This document shows, one piece after another, positions 1 through 11,662 of a stretch of DNA of 64,000 nucleotides (the first letter of the stretch is position 1; the number at the start of each line of letters is the position of its first letter). Both the position numbers and the translations under genes were made by a program. The stretch is taken from the NCBI GenBank assembly GCA_011947345.1, contig JAAVTG010000629.1, positions 1 to 64,000 of the forward strand. Direction: 5' to 3'. Under the pieces are notes generated by a model that was given only the letters and a program-made list of their open reading frames with translations, did no database searches and was not told where the DNA came from. The stretch is from Phytophthora quininea (taxonomy: Eukaryota > Oomycota > Peronosporomycetes > Peronosporales > Peronosporaceae).

Positions 1-3000
1 TGGGCCAGGCCTTACTCGAAAATGAGAGGCGGCGCCACGGGTGCTTACCATGGAAATCTTCGAGGATACTGGTTAGACCCCGATCTTCAGACAGTCGAAA
101 TAGGCACTCGCTCCGTCTGGGGAAGTAATGCGAACGAGCCCAGTGTCGTCACAAAGCTTTCGCTTATCAGGCTAGATTTGGACAGCCGGCCCTCTTCATT
201 ACGTTGACCCCCAACACCGACAACTCTTTGGTGTTGGCGCAGTATACGGGGATTTCGTCGCTTGATACACTTTTTGACATCCTGGAGGCTCGTCTACCCA
301 GTAAAGCAGAGCTACGAGACGCGAGCAGAGGGAACGATTGTGCTTCGGCTCGCCTCTTCATTCGGCAGGTTGACACATTTATCCGATATGCATTAGGTAT
401 GGATCCTGCAACTCACAAACGACTGCCATTCCGCAGCCTGTTTGGGGACGTCAAGGCTTTCTTTGGTATGGTCGAAACCCAGGGCCGGGGTACTCTACAC
501 ATTCACTTTCTTATCTGGCTAGACAACTGCCCTCAAAACTCAGTTGCTACTGAAAAACTATTGAATTCTTCTCTGGGCAAAGAGTTTTTCCAGCTCGTGA
601 CTTCATACGCCGATAGTGTGGTTCGAAATGACCTGCCTATTCCTCTTGACGAATGCGGCTGTTCTAAGTGTGGTGCTACGTTTGATAACCTCGTTGCCCT
701 CCCAATTCCAGACCAAGCCCGCAAGAAGCTACAAAGTAGTCATCCGCAAGCTCGATTTAGGCGCCATGTAGTGGAGCCAGTGTTAGCGGAGTGTCGATGC
801 TGTAGTGCGCAATTCAGTTCGCAGCATCTCATCCGTAATGCTCTGCTAAAGGCACGACCAACGTTTTGGCCTCCGTGGGAGCGCCACCTAGCTGCTCACG
901 AAATCGAGGATCAGGCTCGCCTGGAGATAAAGTGCCGGAACTCAAAGCAGCATGCTGTAAACAAAGTTTGTGATCGCGAGTCAGTTCATGCAAGCTTCTG
1001 CAGCGAGACATCGAATCGCGACGGGACATCGGAGCTGCTAGAGCAGGCCAATCGCCGACAGATGGCCCTGTGCAAGGCCGATGATGATCCTTTCGCAATG
1101 ATGCATTGACAAGATTAATGGAAGTGTTGCCACCGTTTCCCACCGACGTTCGCTTGTCGAAGCAATCGCTAGACTACATGGTTTCCGCTCTGGTTGTGCT
1201 GGTCAATCAGCATCTTTGGTGCCACACGACAAGCTGCTTTAAGCAGTCCGTGGTAACAGCGAATGACTCTTTCTGTCGCTACCGTTTTCCTCGCCCGCGC
1301 TTTGACGCCACCTCGTTTAAATCGTCTGGTGTGGAGCTCAAGAGAACTCTTGGACATGAGTTTGTGAACGGATATAACTTCGAGATAATGGCTACGTTTA
1401 AATGTAATCACGACGTCCAGATTCTGCCGGGTGGCAGCGATGCTACCGAGCGGATACACTACTGCTGCAAATATGTAACAAAGCCGCAAAAACGATTAGA
1501 TTCGCAAGTGGCGGTTGCTGTGGCCGCGTTGAAGAGACGGCAGATACGTGAAAGTGTCGAAGCGACTGCTACCGATTCATCTGCTCCCAATGAGCACGTT
1601 GTCGCTCGTAAGCGCGTCGCTGCCCTAATCTACAATTTGACCAACCGCCAGGAAGTGGCAGGACCTCTATCAGCTCTCTACCTTTACCGTGGATCGTGTT
1701 GCTACTCGAGCGCAAAGTGTACGACACTGCCTCTGGGAGATGCGATTCGGCAGCTGATGAGATCAGATGATTATTCCTGCAACCTTGTCAATGATGGAGA
1801 TGACGCTCAGAAATCAAATTTTCGTGCTGTATCCTACCTTGACGACTACATTTTTCGACCCAAGATGCTTGAGGAAGTTAACTTGTACGAGTTTTCTATG
1901 TGGTACTTTAGAAAAACACATGCGAGCCTCGAGTAATAGGCTAAGCTTCGCTTGCGGCCACTCTCTAAGCAAAACACACTGTTTAGGGAAGCGATACAAA
2001 GAGGTAGTCCCAGTCATACAAAATTTTCGGATGCCCAACACTGCAGGGGAAGCGTCAGCAGAAAAGCAATGCAAGTATGCGGTGCTTGCCTTAATTCTCT
2101 TTAAGCCATTTCGTGGCCTGAACGATCTCATTGGTTGTGCTGAACACTTAGATGAACAAAGATGGATCGATACGTACGAGCAGTGGAGACCTCAGTGTAG
2201 TGAATTTGCTCGAACCATCATGGACAACATGGCTGATTATTATAGCGGGTTCGAGGGCAAAACTACGGAGAGAAGCAGCAGCTGCAGCCGAACAGGGTGA
2301 ATTTAATGTCGATTCTGACTCTGACGAAGACTCAAATGATGATAACGATGATCTGTTTGTTGCTGACGATCTAGACGATGTCGACATGTTCGAAGATGAT
2401 GAGGAGAATAGAGGGCTACTCCAGATGTGGGAGCTAGAAGGTGATCCTGACGTCATCTTGGAGAGTTCGGCGTTGCATCCGGCTGCTTGCCCAACGGCAT
2501 CAAATCCTGACAGGAGAATTGCATACTTGATGGACCTTTTAAGGATCAAGAAATGCTACGGGGTATTGCTGAAAAATTGACGCAGGGGCCAGTTGCTGCA
2601 TGGCCGACTTCAGAACTACCGCCCATCCCTTCTATGAGGAAGTGGGTAAAAGATGCTCACACTGATAATGCATTGACTTTGAGTCTTGCCCCAACAACAA
2701 TACCTGACCGCTGTACAGAGGTGGTGGAGCTGTTGGATAGCTCTCTGCTTCGGTCTAGCATGACCTGGCAGCCTTCGTCAACCTTATCGCATGATCCTAA
2801 GGTGGTAAGGAACTTCGCTAGTATTTCAGATACTTCAGCAGCATTCACCCTTAACGAGAGGCAACACTGGGCTTTTCAAGTGATAGGAAAGGCCCTACTG
2901 ACGAGATGGAGACTTGCGGAGGAGTCGTATGATTCCGGCGAGACGCTAATTTCGGCACTGCGTGACAGCCAACTCCTTATGTTCCTGGGGGTGAAGGTGG

Positions 3001-4447
3001 CACAGGGAAGAGCCGAATCGTAGAGTCTGTCCAGGCGCTTTGCGGAAGCTGGGGTCGTGCTGAGTGTGTTGTTAATACGGCGCTGACTGGCAAGGCAGCG
3101 ACACTCATTGGGGGCGAACTCTGGCAGGGTTTCTGTTGCAGATTCGAAAGAAGAGCTCAAGCGACGCGATCGCAAACCTCGATCTGATTATTATCGATGA
3201 GGTTTCTATGATGAAGAAGTACCAGCTTTCGCAGCTAGACAAGCGCTTACGTGTCGCGAAGAGAGTTCTGGATGTTTCGTTCGGTGGTGTTCACGTCGTA
3301 CTAGTTGGCGACTTTTTGCAGTTGCCTCCGGTGGGGAGAACCATTATATAAAAACCCTTCTACAAAGTCAACTATGTCAGCAGACGAGCTCGCTGGCTAT
3401 CACCTCTGGTGCGAATTTAAGAATGTTGTGATCTTGAAAGACTCTGTTCGGTTCAAAGCGGACCCAGAATGGGGTCGCGGGTGCCAGCAGGCGCGCCTCG
3501 GCGTCTGGACTCCTGAATTTGTACAGATAATTAATTCGCGGGTCCTGACATCTAAGGATGCTATGCAGGAAGCAGGTACTCAACAAACTTATGACACTTT
3601 CGTGACTCCTGACAACTCTACAAGAACGTCAATCAACAGCTTATACATTTCAACAGCTGCAAAGATACTACCGAAAGGTGAGTATCCAGTTCGTGTTGTA
3701 GTGAACTTCAAGGGCAAGCTATCTGGGCTCCGTACGGCCGAAGTGCGAAACATTATGGCGCTTCCGGACTCCAAATTCGGTCGCATGGCTCCCTACCTCG
3801 ACTTGACCGTGGGCATGCCCATACAAATCACGCAAAACATTCGAACAGCCAAAACGGTAGCGAACGGGACTCTCGGTCGGTTAGAAGCTATCTGCTTTCA
3901 ACCTTGCACGACATTCCGATTAGTTCATGACAGTGTTGCCGACATGACGGTGAAAGTTCCCAGTTTGCCCCCTCCTGCAGTGCTCGTCCGACTTGATCGC
4001 GGTCCAGGTGCCAGTCCAATGCTAGGTTCTGCTGACCAAAACATATTTCCTCTGTTCTTCGACAGCGAAGGCTACAGCGCGTGCAATATTTCTCTTGCTG
4101 GGGTTGTCGGCGGCGTACCGCGTTCCCTGTCCACTCGGATTCAGCAGTTCCCGCTAGTGTGCGCCGTGTCTTCCACCGTGTACAAGGTGCAGGGAGAGAC
4201 GTTAAATAGCATGGTGGTGACCGAATGGCGGTCTAGCAACTCGGTCGCCAACAAGAAGGAACAGCCCTATCTATTGGTGTCTCGTGTAACAAGCAGAACT
4301 GCCTTTGCAGCGCTATCTCCTCTGACCAGCGATATAATTGCTTGGGCTCGACTCCCGCAAGCTGAAATCGACGAAGAGGCTCGCTTCGAGCGCCTCAGCG
4401 GTGAAACTATTGCTCGACAACGAGATGTTCGTGAAAATGGAAGCTGA
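1..4447 (+). pseudogene. Helitron Rep-helicase (RepHel), 5' partial, frameshifted
   Basis: Rolling-circle transposase of a Helitron: an N-terminal HUH nuclease (Rep) and a C-terminal PIF1-family helicase. Seen: Rep region from the window edge to about 1936, with the motif RGTLHIHFLIW, whose paired histidines (498-500, 504-506) are intact; then CCKYVTKPQ near 1460-1490; an acidic linker (2300-2400); Walker A readable as GGTGKS near 3000; Walker B as IIIDEVSMM near 3190; VLVGDFLQLPP near 3300; and the C-terminal YKVQGETLNSMVV near 4180. The reading frame changes at about 200, 1108, 1940, 2280, 2560, 3000 and 3335. At least two breaks lie in G runs (2987-2991, 3333-3336) where one more G restores both frame and motif. 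The element may therefore be more intact than it looks. The start is outside the window and no Helitron 3' terminus was identified. Confidence 0.88.
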
Positions 4448-4559
4448 TTATTCAAATTCAAATGGTAAAAACAAATCTGTTTGACTGAACCCCGGCAGGA
4501 TGCGTCGAACCTCGACTCGAAGATGTACTACTCGGTTTGCTGAGTGCATGGAACGGCTT

Positions 4560-5265
4560 GCGCGAACTCGAGTCACGAGGACATGACCCTTTGTGCCGAC
4601 CTCGCCAAACAGGCGAAGGGGTGGGTCCCAAGTTCAAGGTTGACCCCCGCTTGGAGGCGCCACCACTTTCCGTGGCGGCATCCTTGATACGCTCCTCGGG
4701 TCAGGGGCGAAGGAGCTGGCCAACGCCTGCGGCCCGTGCATTGGATACCGACATGCCCATGGGCCACCCGATCTTCGCGTCGTACAACCCTAACGTCGCC
4801 AAGCGTGCTGACAGTAACCCCTCGTGGCGTCCCCGAGAAGGTGACTATGAGCCCGATTGCTGGCACGACGACGATCGACTCCGCTAAGGACACGATCAAG
4901 ACCCCGGATAGAAAGGAGCTGCTCCGTTCGGCAAGGAGCTGCCGCCGCGTGACGTCGACTGTGAATGTCGACACGAAGAGCGAGCGTTTGGCGTTCCCGT
5001 CCGCGTTCGACGAGTGGGATGACAAGGATATGGTTGACATGCCGGTGTCGATCAAGGAGAAGGGCAAGTGCACCACCGACCACATCAGTATGGCTGGCCC
5101 GTGGCTCAAGTACCGCGACAATATCTCTGCCGGTGCTGAGAACGACGAGAACGGCAAGACGGACAGCGTGATGAACCAGTTTACGGGTGAGTTCGACAAG
5201 GCGCCTGACGTCGCCAACCAGCACAAGGCGAACGGTGTCAGCTGGATTGTCCTGGTAGTGGTGAT
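4560..5265 (+). pseudogene. aconitate hydratase fragment (pseudogene)
   Basis: Remnant of aconitase, the Fe-S TCA-cycle enzyme that isomerises citrate and isocitrate. Seen in different frames: SHEDMTLCADLAKQAKG near 4570-4620; the cluster-binding motif ELANACGPCIG near 4712-4745, with two of the ligand cysteines; AKRADSNPS near 4798; VTMSPIAGTTTID near 4845; and KGKCTTDHISMAGPWLKYR near 5065-5115 followed by NQFTGEFDKAPDVANQHKANG. These match the middle and start of the C-terminal swivel domain in the right order. Both ends are missing and at least three frameshifts are present, so no functional enzyme is made. It begins about 110 bp after the Helitron stop codon. Capture by that Helitron is possible but not shown. 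Confidence 0.85.
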
Positions 5266-5409
5266 GTTGAGATGCTATGGACAGGTGTGAGAATCATGGA
5301 TTGATGGTTGGTGGCTCAGCACGCCAGGGAATTTGACAGCGACATTAGCTTGATGTACACCGTGATCCATCTATTTGTCTCGCATATTCGCTTACGGATT
5401 CCTGTTACT

Positions 5410-6303
5410 ATGGCCTCGACGAATTTTCAGCAAGCGACCATTCAGTAGGAGGAAGCAGCATTGGAGGTGGTGCTACAGCGTATTCGCGAGCTTTTTGACG
5501 CGCGAGTATGGTTCCCACGTAATCACGTCGAAATAGCACACCGCCGAGGTAATTTCCGAGACGCTCGTGAACGTCTTGAGGCGGCACGAGGTGTTTGTCT
5601 TGAAGTGGACAGGACTCGCGGAGAGGCATTCGCCACCGCACTTGCCGACCGATGGAATGTACAACTTGACATGGAAAGGCAAGTGACAGAGGAAGCACGA
5701 GCAAGACTTCGCCAGCACCAAGCTGATCTTAGGGCGAGAAGCGGTAGCCCTGACCGCGCAGGTTTGCTGGCACGGGAAGCTGCTCAGCTCTCTCCACCAA
5801 GAAGAGGGCCCAGAGCTGCTGCGTCAGCTTTACCAAGAGCTGCGTCAACCTCGCCGAGTGCTGCGTCGCGTTCATCAAGTGCTGCTGCGTCGACCCCGCC
5901 AAGTGCTGCTGCGTCTCGGTCGCCAAGTGCTGTTGCGTCGGCCTCGCCAAGTGCTGCTGCGCGACGCTGCCCACCACCACACCAGTATGCGAGGAAGTTT
6001 GCCTCTGTAGGAGGTGGGCGTGGCTACTACACGGGCCCTTCGCGCCGTACACCACCAGCGCGTCGATCCGCCCCACACAGCAGTGGCAGTAGAGGTGATG
6101 GAGACCCTGCCGTGCAAACGCCCAGCGTCGTGGACCACACCCACGATGATAGTACCTCTGAGGAAGACGGAGGTACTAATCTGGATTATTTGTTTGGTTC
6201 TGGTTCCAGTCCCAGCTCAGGCAGCCCCTTCGTTCCCAGCTCGACCGGTGGATCGGACGAAGACGACAGTTCCGACGAAGTTGACAGTGCAGATGAACCC
6301 TGA
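5410..6303 (+). pseudogene. Ala/Ser/Pro-rich hypothetical protein with early stop codon
   Basis: Unrecognised protein. An ATG at 5410 opens a frame reading MASTNFQQATIQ, hits TAG at codon 13 (a one-base change from CAG) and continues in the same frame for 280 codons from 5461 to TGA at 6303. The N-terminal ~110 residues are charged and probably helical (RIRELFDARVWFPRNH, then an Arg/Glu-rich stretch). Residues about 120-180 are an imperfect tandem Ser-Pro/Ala repeat (units like SPSAAASRS, DNA 5835-5970). The C-terminus is acidic and Ser-rich. The N-terminal half might be Gag-like or coiled coil, but no family is assigned. The TAG could be a true nonsense mutation or a sequence error. Confidence 0.5.
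5835..5970 (+). repeat. imperfect tandem repeat, ~27-bp units
   Basis: Five to six degenerate units built on CAAGTGCTGCTGCGTC separated by short variable stretches. They encode SPSAAAS-like peptides inside the preceding reading frame. This is a candidate length-variable minisatellite. Confidence 0.7.
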
Positions 6304-7238
6304 AGGATGATAATTTAGGTAGCGATTTTCAACCATTTTATTAATTGCAACATCGACCTTTAGCTACTGCCTCAATTGGGCTGCGGTCGTACAGCACATG
6401 TCCGCTACTGCTCGTGACCTTCAGTCCGAACTCCGTGAGATCGAAGCGCTCGGCCTTGGCGACGCGTAGACCTTCTCGCATCGGTCGGTCAAGGCATTAC
6501 ATGCCAAACATGTCCGAGGCGATGATGCACTGCGTGTAGTTCGTGAGCCCCGCGATGTCGAGCAGGAAGAAGCATTTGCTGGCATGATTGGAACGTCTGG
6601 CCACGCTTCTCAAGCCAGGACTAGAAGTCCTGAAGCTTGGCGTCCTGCGCGGGGAAGTTCATTCTGGTCAGATGTGCGGATTTGGGCCAGTTAAGACGAC
6701 GACGCCGACTGCTAAGCTTCAACCTCGGATAAACCGTCGAGCAATGCAGCTACCAAACCCGGCCAGGTCAGCTCTTGCGCTGCAGTCGTCACCTCCTTCG
6801 CACCAACCATCTCGGATTCTTGGCGCACCATTTCGGCGTCACCGCTTGCAGACTAGCCAACACGGACTAGTTGCACCACCTCCACGACGTTGCCATCCAT
6901 CTCAGGCTAGCACTCTTGCCTCGGCACACCAGTCACCTCGGACCAGTGATTTGCCATCGGCACCTTCCGCGGACCAACCTCCTCAGGCCAGAAACGAAGT
7001 ACTTGACGCTGCATCACACGCACCGTCACCTCGGACTGGGCGAACGACGCGTAGACACCGCGTTTTCGTCACGCCTGTCGGCCCTTCCTCTAGTTGTATG
7101 ACTTGGCTTAGTTTACGCTGGTGAAGAAGTAAGATGAACATATATAAATGGGGTTGCAATCCTGCAAACTAGCCTCCGCACTATTAAAAATGAACACTAG
7201 GAAAAACCAACTAGTTTTACAGCCCCTCCTGCTCACCG
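6304..7238. other. no supported gene
   Basis: Both strands contain only short frames without recognisable motifs. The plus strand between 6690 and 7090 has a loose Thr-Ser-Asp/Pro-rich periodicity interrupted by stops, which may be a decayed repeat-rich coding sequence. Confidence 0.4.
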
Positions 7239-8102
7239 TTAATCGAGTGTCGGGCGCACGGCGTTGAAGTACATGCCATGGTACCGGTTCAGGTGCCTCC
7301 GTAGCGAGTCCACTCCGCTGCTCCGGAACGGACAGTTCCAAACGAAGCAAAACAGCTCGTCAGCAGGGCGAGTGTCGTCTTCCACCGCGACAAAATCAGG
7401 AAGGTGAGTCACCTGTCGAGCGTAGCGCGGGGTATCCAGGATCCCGTGAACGCACACGTTGTTGCGTTGATATCCCGCCAGTGAAAACATGAAGTCACCT
7501 CGGAATAGAATTAGGTCACCCTTATTGAGCCGGATAAGTTTTCTGTTAGACTGCATAGCGACGTGATGATTCCACCCGTAGCCATACAGAAAGGTGTTGT
7601 CCTCCAGAGCAATCAGAACGGACCCGGGGAGAGCGCACACATCCACCGCCGCTCTGTTCGACCCCACAGGCGCATATTCACGTCGCACGAGCTGGTCCTG
7701 AGCCCCGCATCTCGTCTTCACGAATTCCCACTCTCCCGCAGTAGCCACAGGAAAAAAGCTCTTGATGTGTTTCTCAAGATCAACCGTGAGCTCGCGAGCG
7801 GTATCGTCGGGGAGTGCCGCACGACTGCGATACTCGTCAATGAGGACACCGTCCGAAGTATCCGGGAGCCAGAAGTCTTCGGATCGAGCGAGGGACCGCA
7901 AATGGTTTGCTTCAAGCGCCGAGAGCGCTCGGTGAAGCTCAACGTGACCATGAGACTTGAGGTTGCGTGGTGCAAACATTGCAGTTGCAGGAGTCTTGGT
8001 CGCTGGGTGTCGTTGCTGGCAAAATGAAATATGAGCTGCACAAATTTGGCTCTGTCGAACTTCGTTCTGTCCCCACAGCATAACCAGTGCCTTACGGAAC
8101 AT
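7239..8102 (-). CDS. hypothetical protein: DSBH/cupin-like domain plus C-terminal C2H2 finger
   Basis: Uninterrupted 287-codon frame; an internal ATG at 7979 is an alternative and perhaps better start, because the first 41 residues look unlike the rest. The central part (about residues 150-235) alternates beta-strand-like segments and includes VCALPGSVLIALEDNTF and KGDLILFRGDFMFSLAGY followed by VHGILDTPRYARQ. This resembles the double-stranded beta-helix of oomycete 2OG-oxygenase-like/cupin proteins, but no clear HxD...H iron triad is visible, so an enzymatic role is unsupported. Near the C-terminus is a well-formed C2H2 finger (C-x4-C-x12-H-x4-H, in CFVWNCPFRSSG...RRHLNRYH). The finger suggests nucleic-acid or protein binding. 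It lies in a gene-like island between repeats with no operon-like context. Confidence 0.6.
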   Translation of the reverse strand: MFRKALVMLWGQNEVRQSQICAAHISFCQQRHPATKTPATAMFAPRNLKSHGHVELHRALSALEANHLRSLARSEDFWLPDTSDGVLIDEYRSRAALPDDTARELTVDLEKHIKSFFPVATAGEWEFVKTRCGAQDQLVRREYAPVGSNRAAVDVCALPGSVLIALEDNTFLYGYGWNHHVAMQSNRKLIRLNKGDLILFRGDFMFSLAGYQRNNVCVHGILDTPRYARQVTHLPDFVAVEDDTRPADELFCFVWNCPFRSSGVDSLRRHLNRYHGMYFNAVRPTLD

Positions 8103-9175
8103 AGGACACCTCGGAAACTACTGCATTCACTTGCGTGTATCCCTAAGCTATCGATGAGCGAGCAATACTTGAGATGAGCGAGCATCACTTGCCGGCAAGG
8201 TTCATCGATGGAGCGACTCTGGCGGATATGGTATGCTTAGCAGTGCCACCTACCAATTACGCTAGTGGTGGAACAATATGTGATCCGCTTAGCTCATGCA
8301 TAAAGCTATCCGCGACGTTGATAATCCAGCTTCCCAATACGATCTCTGCAATCATAGTGCCTCGTGAACTTGTATAAAAACGTATAAACACTTCAACTCC
8401 AGCGACGTTGAAGTTGCCCTTCTGGATACCGTGGGGGCCAACCGAGTGTTCACGCTCCCTCGACGGCGCCAAAACAAGGATTTCTACGTGTCGTACCATG
8501 GTGTTGTCGTGTACTAGTAGCGGTTAGTGTAGCGGTTCTGCTGTATAGTTGGCTAACACGAGTTCTTTAGCTGACCCAGGCCACAGAGGCGGATCATCAC
8601 GTCTGCGGAGTCTCTGTGACACTGGTAGCTGCCATCCTGGTACTTTGAAGTAGGCCACTGTGTTCCACGAAGCGGCCGCGTCTGTATAGATACAGATGTA
8701 CAGCTCAAACCTTCTTTGGATTGAGCTCCATCACAGTGGCCCACCGCTCTTCCATGTCAGCGCCGAGATGGATATGCACGTTGTGTAGCGGTAAGGTCTG
8801 CCAAACCATTGTAAGACTACGTTGTAGACGCATATGAGGCCCGAGTAGTGTAGCGTTTTCTTGGACAGCGCAGACTGCACTATCACTGGAGTTATCTGCT
8901 GTTCCAGCAATGCTTTATCGGTCGGATGAAACCTGTCTTGCGCGTCGTGTTGAAGTTCTGGGGAGGGTTTCTCGCCGCCAGTGGTATGTGGTATGTTTTT
9001 TAAAGCGTACGGGGGGTGCGGATGCTTCTGCTCTTGCTTGGATCTTGGATCGCTCGTTCGATAAAGTGGACGCCCAGCATTTAATATAGGCTATAGGCTA
9101 CAGCACAACACACAGCAATACCTCATCCACGGGAAGAGGCTTCACCGTTGTGCTGTGCCATTTGCGAATATCCGC
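8103..9175. other. intergenic, no supported gene
   Basis: Short frames only on both strands, none with recognisable motifs. It contains the upstream regions of the divergently placed genes at 8102 (minus) and 9176 (plus). Confidence 0.5.
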
Positions 9176-9875
9176 ATGAAAGGCAAACCTGCAAACGTGG
9201 TCGCCACGGCTCCCGCCAGCAGCGGGAGCAAAAGCGTCAAGGTGAAACCAGTGGTGACAGCAGTCGCTGTTCCAGCTACGTGTTCAAGGAAGGTCTCGGA
9301 GAATTCGCCACCACCCCGGCAGACCCCGTACGAGCGGCTGCGTGAGCTGCTTGAAAAGCCGGGTGGTGGCCGACGGATACTATCTACCCTGGAAGGTATG
9401 GAATATGCCCGGCATTAAGACAAAGCTAATCATTAATTCTATTGAGCGCAGATCTACAGGATCATCTCAGAGCAGATATCCGAGAGAAAGTGACGCTGCG
9501 TATGAAGCTCTTGTGGGTGTCTGATCACACCTACAGAGTCTTGAAGCTTGTCCGGCTGCACTTTGTCGACGCAGACTCGCCGGAGCCGCTCCAAGACCAG
9601 ATCACGGTACGCTTACGGCATTGAAGGGATATGGGCCACAAAACTAACCACTTGTGATGATCGAACAGCTTTTCCGTGATCGCTACGACACAGACCGCGA
9701 CGCTGTCAACTCGCTGTTTCTGACCGGCACCATGTGGAACACGACGTCGGACTCGGACGATCTGCCCATTCCTAGTACCGTCGTCACTATCAACGACTAC
9801 TCCAACCTGCAGCTATTTCGCGACGCGGACTGCCAAGCTAGCATCAAACTGAGGGATCTTACGTGGGATTCGTAG
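9176..9875 (+). CDS. three-exon hypothetical protein (193 aa)
   Basis: Exons 9176-9395, 9452-9606 and 9669-9875 join in frame (582 nt, TAG at 9873-9875). Introns of 56 and 62 bp have GTATGG/GTACGC donors, CAG acceptors and CTAAT/CTAAC branch-like sites, typical of oomycetes. The joined product has a basic, Ser/Val-rich N-terminus, then a helical middle (ERLRELLEKPGGGRRIL, then LEDLQDHLRADIREKVTLRM). A conserved-looking C-terminal part follows (VLKLVRLHFVDADSPEPLQ, LFRDRYDTDRDAVNSLF). No signal peptide, membrane segment or known domain is recognised. Preservation of frame across two introns and about 190 codons is strong evidence for a real gene. The function is unknown. Confidence 0.72.
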
Positions 9876-10480
9876 CAGCCGGCTTTGGTAGGAGGCACGG
9901 TTGTCTGTGTTTACACCAATGTGTGCTCACTGCATACTAGTCAGTACCATGCATATCGCCCAGGCTTCCACTAACCTAATGCAGAGTTTTCTGAAAGCCC
10001 AATTCAGCTGGATGTATCTCATGCACGTATCTTGAGCGGACAAGGCCCTCGAGAGTGACGACGACTGCATCGTTGCGTAGCCCTTGTCGTACATTTCCGA
10101 TGATGGAGGAACAGCAGCACATATTTGGGTAGGATCTGGTTGTCGTGGCGTGTTCGTCTGGCTGGGACTGTCGCCGTCTTTTGCTACAGCTACCTCATCT
10201 GGGCACCCTCGTGTGCTGGACTTGCAAGTCACGGAGGACTACACATACCTGCATCTACTGGAGGAAGCGTGTTGCGCCGGCACCATGCCGACGACCAGCG
10301 TGGTTCAAGGGTGATGAGCACAAAGAAAAGATGGAACTCTCGAGAAGGCACACCATCCCTCCACCACGGATAACTGGCCACTTCGCAAAACGCCACGCAC
10401 GAGGAGGAAGAGCCAAGGTAATCGCCGTGCTTGCTGTTGTTGTGCTGTGGAGAAGTCATTCACGCTCGCTCCACGTGAAG
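9876..10480. other. intergenic, no supported gene
   Basis: Overlapping open stretches occur in all three plus frames, but none has recognisable motifs. The frame that enters the next gene is open from 10145, but its first ~110 codons look non-coding. Confidence 0.4.
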
Positions 10481-11214
10481 ATGACGAAGCCTCAGGGATC
10501 CCGAAACTACAACCAGGACGAACAACAGCACATGTTGTCAATCCTGGGAGACACTCTACCGCAGAGTAAAGCTGATTGGGAGGCGGTATCTGGACGATAC
10601 AACCGCAGCAAGGGCTTGCAGTGGGCGGAGCGCAGCGCGGCGAGTTTGAAGCGCAAATTTGTGACTTGTCTTCAACGACGTCTTGTGAAAGTAACACGAT
10701 CAAGAGCAAAGCGTTGGAGCTGAAGCTGAAAATCGTGAAGCGTGCTACGACCACCAGGCGTCAAGATGTGCATGTGAGCTCGACGGTGCCTCGCAACGAT
10801 GCACTCCCTGACGAGAGTCGCGTGCAACGTGCAGAATGTCATGACGTGGAAGAATGCGTTGAGGATGCATTGCGATCAAGAACACATGTGCCTTCCGTTG
10901 CTGACAGACAAACCACAAGTTTGTGGCTACCCGAGAACCAGCGACCTTCGCTTCCTGCACTTTGCGAGGTCAGCAACGATGCCACGCCCCAGCACGACGG
11001 CGCATCTAGCCCACGTCGGGCTCCACCCACGAACCAGCACATGCACTGCGACGTAATCCAGCTCTTTCTGTGGTTTCAACGCCGCGATGAGCAGCAGTTA
11101 AACCGCTGGAAGGATATTAACCGACAACACAAGCAGGATATCTGCGTCGCTAACCGCAGACACAGAGAGTTACTGGAGTGCATTGCGTCACTTAAAGCAC
11201 CATCGACAAGCTAG
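10481..11214 (+). pseudogene. DUF6818-like (Myb/SANT-type) protein, frameshifted
   Basis: The start at 10481 gives a N-terminal block with NYNQDEQQHMLSILGDTLP, then DWEAVSGRYNRSKG and ERSAASLKRKF. This order (acidic helix, W-x2-V-x2-YN, E-R-x3-SL-x-RKF) is characteristic of the oomycete DUF6818 family, a Myb/SANT-like trihelix often linked to transposons. After RKF (about 10665) the frame must change to that of 10576-11214, which encodes SNTIKSKALELKLKIVKR, a Ser/Pro-rich linker and a C-terminal helical stretch (RDEQQLNRWKDINRQHKQD) to TAG at 11214. A single frameshift splits it; an unrecognised short intron is less likely. It would be nuclear and DNA-binding. The family name is from memory of conserved residues, so moderate confidence. 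Confidence 0.55.
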
Positions 11215-11662
11215 AGGTAAATCCCAAACCAGGCCAGTCTAACAGCTTGCTAGAGCATATACCAGCATGTTTGAACATTCAACTACATGGAGATTTTGCC
11301 TGTCGGAGTTTGGCGCGCAGATTAACGCGTACGACGTTTGCCTGGATGGTGCCAAACGCGGCCGATACATCTGGCACAGCGCCTCGTTGGACGCGTGGAT
11401 TCTCGTTGAGCTCTAGAGCTCTGTATGTCCATACGAAGACAGCTCGACAGATGCATTCTCCGCGGCAGCGCGTAAAGCAGCACACATCTATTGCATCGGT
11501 TGAAGAAGTCCGTATCGCGCCGGAATGGGATGTTTTTTTAATAATGCGACATCATCTTCAAGCTACCAATGCTTGTTCTCTTCGTCTCCCTCACTTTCGA
11601 TTCTGCTCCACGGTCCGGATCAGCGCGGTGTTCCTACAGCCTAGAAGAAGTCCATAGGCTCC
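11215..11662. other. unrecognised open frame upstream of H4
   Basis: A 136-codon plus-strand frame (11247-11657) fills this interval but shows no motif, domain or signal peptide. It may be upstream/UTR sequence of the histone-like gene. Confidence 0.3.
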
